A DNA stretch of 64,000 nucleotides, taken from NCBI GenBank assembly GCA_036676195.1, contig JAKFDK010000106.1, positions 1-64,000 of the forward strand, read 5' to 3'. A program made the position numbers and the translations under genes. Positions within the stretch are counted from its first letter, which is position 1. Each line of letters starts with the position of its first letter. This DNA comes from JAKFDK01 sp036676195. GTDB taxonomy: Bacteria; Bacillota; Sulfobacillia; Symbiobacteriales; ZC4RG38. Under the pieces are notes generated by a model. That model was not told the origin of the DNA and did no database searches. It was given only the letters and a program-made list of their open reading frames with translations. Shown here in pieces: positions 61,422 through 64,000 of the stretch.

Positions 61422-62541
61422 AGAAGCCCCCCACGTCGTCCAAGTCCACATCTACAAAAGCCGTGAGTTCACTATCATCGGAATATTTCTTTACCAATTC
61501 AGGGGTGGGTTCACAAAGTTTGACAGATTTATCCGAGGTTTCAGGTTTGCGACCTGTGTTAAGCAGTGTTGCAGCGAAGGAGGGGGTGATGAGATTCTCG
61601 GCAAGCGCCTGGTGGACCAACAGATTCAGTCGTCTCGGCTCCTCATTCGGGATGGCATTCGGTTCTTGGCTGCGCCACCCCTTAGCACTCAGGCGTCTGA
61701 ATAACACGGTGTAGGTCTCCTGAGTGATGATGCCAAGGTCGAAAGCCCGTCGCACCCATGCCTGAACGCTAATACCAAATTGTTGTTTTAACAAAAGCAA
61801 CTCATCAAAACTAAGGTTAGACCTCTTTCGGCCGAGTGCCGCGTACGCTGCCTTAGCGGGAACCAGGAAGGCACCTGCGAACCTGTGGGCCGCCTTTTCA
61901 GCATCGACTGAAGAATCCGCCCCCATGACAAGGTGCCCAAGCTCGTGAGCGAGGCTGAACCGTTGTCGGTCGCCAGACACGCGTGCATTAAAAGCGATTA
62001 CGGGCACATGATTATTGACCCAGCAAGAAAAGCCGTCAAAACCCTGAGGACCGTCAAGTGCAATGACCTTGACACCACAGTTCTCCAGGCGTCCGCACAA
62101 GTCGTCAATTGGATCGCTGCCAAGGCTCCATTTGCTTCGGAGTCCTTCCGCAGCCTGCTCTGCTTCTGCTACTTCTTCAACGGGAAAGCGAGGTAACTCA
62201 ACTTCCGGGAAAAAACCTTTTGGAAAGAGTTGCTCAGCAGTAAGGTAGCGTTCGACCGCTTCAGCGATTTGAGCCTCTACGGCTTCCTGAGAACGAGTGC
62301 CAAGCCTGGAGTGCTTACGGTAGGCAGGCGCCACCGTTTCAACCTGGATCTCCCGGAAAAAATATTCGACACCCACAGACAAAGCTTTGGAGAGCCGCAG
62401 AAGAGTACTCTGGCGGGGCGCGGCTTCTCCTTTCTCAAATTTTGAAATCGCAGTCGGCGTGACTCCAACCTGTTCGGCAAGTTCCCTGGTCGTCAACTGT
62501 GCTTTTGCGCGTGCCAGTTTAATTCGAGGTCCGATGTTCAT
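61405..62541 (-). CDS. XRE regulator fused to ImmA/IrrE metallopeptidase (antitoxin candidate)
   Basis: 378 residues from ATG 62541 behind GAGGTGA. Residues 1-65 are an XRE HTH (RIKLARAKAQLTTRELAEQV, PTAISKFEKGEAAPR). Residues ~145-320 hold the DUF955 protease with HELGH in FSLAHELGHLVMGAD (zinc motif HExxH) and the helix KAAHRFAGAFLVPAKAA. The C-terminal ~60 residues are acidic (DDSELTAFVDVDLDDVGG) and could bind the toxin. ImmA-type proteases cleave repressors in ICEBs1 and DdrO in Deinococcus. It overlaps the mazF-like toxin gene, so it is probably its antitoxin and repressor. Confidence 0.88.
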   Translation of the reverse strand: MNIGPRIKLARAKAQLTTRELAEQVGVTPTAISKFEKGEAAPRQSTLLRLSKALSVGVEYFFREIQVETVAPAYRKHSRLGTRSQEAVEAQIAEAVERYLTAEQLFPKGFFPEVELPRFPVEEVAEAEQAAEGLRSKWSLGSDPIDDLCGRLENCGVKVIALDGPQGFDGFSCWVNNHVPVIAFNARVSGDRQRFSLAHELGHLVMGADSSVDAEKAAHRFAGAFLVPAKAAYAALGRKRSNLSFDELLLLKQQFGISVQAWVRRAFDLGIITQETYTVLFRRLSAKGWRSQEPNAIPNEEPRRLNLLVHQALAENLITPSFAATLLNTGRKPETSDKSVKLCEPTPELVKKYSDDSELTAFVDVDLDDVGGFYGGDC

Positions 62542-62748
62542 CGCCGTCACCTCTTGGTTTACATTTTACGCCTCGATTCACAACTTGTGAACTGCAGGTT
62601 TATTTTTTCTCTACAGGGAATCCAGATATTTACCAAATATGCATCCAACCTCCCCTGCGTCGCCACCGCCTACGGCGCCGGCATCCCGCCAACCGGGGTG
62701 TTCCATACGCACCGGCCGCGTCATGGTAATGGCCCGGGGACCTTTGGC

Positions 62749-64000
62749 CTACGAAACGAGCGGACTGCGCCCACCAGCCTGACTAGGCACGAGTTGGGAG
62801 ATTGCCATCGGCCGACTGATGTGGTAACCCTGGGCATAATCCACACCGTAGGTCCGGAGCAAGGCCACCGTCTCCTCGTTCTCCACAAACTCCGCAATGG
62901 TCAGTTTGCCCAGCCCCCGGGCCACCTCCACCATCGCCTTCACCAGGTGCTGGTCCCCCGGGTCAGACGAAAGATTCTGAATGAAGCTGCCGTCGATCTT
63001 CAGGTAATCGACCGGTAAATGCTTGAGATAGTTAAAGGACGCGAAGCCCACCCCAAAGTCATCGATAGCGAACCGGCACCCCAACTGCTTGAGGGTGTCA
63101 ATGAACTTACGGGCCTGGCCGGCATCGGCGATGGCCGCCGTCTCGGTGATCTCCAGCACCAGGGAGGCCGGGTTGATCCCCGTCACCGCCAACTCGTGCT
63201 GAATCATGGGCAGAAGCTTGGCGTCAGCAAAGGCCCGCCCGGAAAGGTTGACCTCCAGGCACATTTCAACGCCTGCCTGCTCGTAGCCGGCAATCAGATG
63301 AATGGCCTGGCGCACCACCCAACGGTCAATGGCGTGGATCAGTCCGAAGCGTTCGGCCACGCCCAGGAACGCCCCCGGGGCAATCGTTTCCCCATTGTCC
63401 CCGATCATGCGCAGCAACAACTCGTGGCGGGTCACCCGGTTGGCATGCAGGTCAAGAATCGGCTGGCAGTGCAGGACGAACAGATCCTTGTCAAGTGCGT
63501 GACGAATGCGCTTTTCCCAGGTCAGCTTGGATTCCAGTTCCGCCTGACGGTCGCGGTCCGGAGTATACAGGCAGAACCCGTCGCGCCCCTCTTCCTTGGC
63601 CTGGTACATGGCCAGGTCCACCCGGGCCAGCAAGGCTTCCGGCGTGGTCCCATGCTCGGGATACAGAACAATCCCGGCGCTGGCGGTTATACCCACGGGC
63701 TGGCTGCCGGTCAGGGTCACGTGCCGGCGAATCGCTTCCAGAATCTGCTCAGCCGCTGCCTGGGCCCGAACGGCATCGGCTCCGGGCAGGAGCACGCCAA
63801 ACTCATCCCCGCCCAGGCGGGCCAGGGTATCGCCTTCCTGTAGCGGCACCCGCATGGGTTCAGCCAATCCCTTGAGCACTTCATCCCCCGCCAGGTGGTC
63901 CAGGCTGTCGTTTACATACTTAAAGTGGTCCAGATCCAGGAACAGGAGCGCCCCGTGACCATGCCCCTCCCGGGCACCGGACAGCAGGATCTCCAGTTCG
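62749..64000 (-). CDS. GGDEF-EAL c-di-GMP enzyme (5' end outside window)
   Basis: The frame is open to the window edge, so the N-terminus is missing. The visible part begins in a GGDEF domain (FLDLDHFKYVNDSLDHLAGD, then LARLGGDEFGVLL, intact) and continues with an EAL domain in which the signature Glu-Ala-Leu reads ELL (RHELLLRMI) while EITETAAI, DDFGVGFASF and AEFVEN are kept. The phosphodiesterase may therefore be altered. Similar to the enzyme at 41.9 kb. About 200 bases without features separate it from the antitoxin gene. Confidence 0.9.
   Translation of the reverse strand, partial: ELEILLSGAREGHGHGALLFLDLDHFKYVNDSLDHLAGDEVLKGLAEPMRVPLQEGDTLARLGGDEFGVLLPGADAVRAQAAAEQILEAIRRHVTLTGSQPVGITASAGIVLYPEHGTTPEALLARVDLAMYQAKEEGRDGFCLYTPDRDRQAELESKLTWEKRIRHALDKDLFVLHCQPILDLHANRVTRHELLLRMIGDNGETIAPGAFLGVAERFGLIHAIDRWVVRQAIHLIAGYEQAGVEMCLEVNLSGRAFADAKLLPMIQHELAVTGINPASLVLEITETAAIADAGQARKFIDTLKQLGCRFAIDDFGVGFASFNYLKHLPVDYLKIDGSFIQNLSSDPGDQHLVKAMVEVARGLGKLTIAEFVENEETVALLRTYGVDYAQGYHISRPMAISQLVPSQAGGRSPLVS

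Overview
The window looks like the chromosome of a GC-rich member of the Bacillota (Firmicutes), probably a spore former from a deep lineage of the Symbiobacteriales or Limnochordia kind. The assignment is an inference. It rests on the cdaA-cdaR-glmM cluster, rapZ-yvcK-whiA, the redox repressor Rex, a GerM-domain protein, a glmS ribozyme, a T-box leader, frequent GTG/TTG starts behind strong Shine-Dalgarno sequences, and YvlB/YvlD/DUF2089 proteins. No rRNA, tRNA or CRISPR array was recognised.

Layout. 0-5.1 kb is accessory: a frameshifted LLM-class oxidoreductase, a papain-like protease with a WWR-repeat propeller that overlaps a chagasin-type inhibitor gene, a DUF1989 gene, and a 1.3 kb patch of insertion-sequence debris. 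5.1-26.5 kb is mostly minus-strand housekeeping: glmS behind its ribozyme, argS, trmJ, a decaying apbE/two-component block, gerM-glmM-cdaR-cdaA (amino-sugar and c-di-AMP metabolism), a TenI-like gene, rex, a polyprenyl synthase, an M20 amidohydrolase on the plus strand, a PilZ protein, and whiA-aldolase-yvcK-rapZ-PHP. 26.6-32.3 kb holds an M20 peptidase and a glucose-entry operon (ROK glucokinase, cupin-type phosphoglucose isomerase, classical phosphoglucose isomerase), flanked by two Met-rich heptad-repeat proteins. 32.3-37.3 kb is a stress and envelope region: a B-box membrane protein, an ECF sigma/anti-sigma pair, a CPBP protease, and YvlD/YvlB/DUF2089. 37.5-44.4 kb holds a TlpA-membrane fusion, a polysaccharide deacetylase, uvrC and a large PAS-GAF-PAS-GGDEF-EAL protein. 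44.6-55.9 kb holds T-box-controlled cimA, a zinc-ribbon protein, a degenerate M28 peptidase, a flavin monooxygenase, ferredoxin, an MFS transporter, an acrylyl-CoA-reductase-like enzyme and uvrA.

56.1-64 kb is again accessory and the most interesting part. It contains a secreted Cys-rich protein resembling a halocin-C8-type bacteriocin precursor followed by a small membrane protein, an orphan 224-residue protein, an HTH regulator with a promoter and a palindromic operator candidate, and a TPR protein immediately followed by a 32-residue exported peptide (a Rap-Phr-like arrangement). An XRE-ImmA/MazF toxin-antitoxin pair and a partial GGDEF-EAL protein follow. A peptide-signalling circuit controlling a peptide antimicrobial is the main hypothesis for a new system here.
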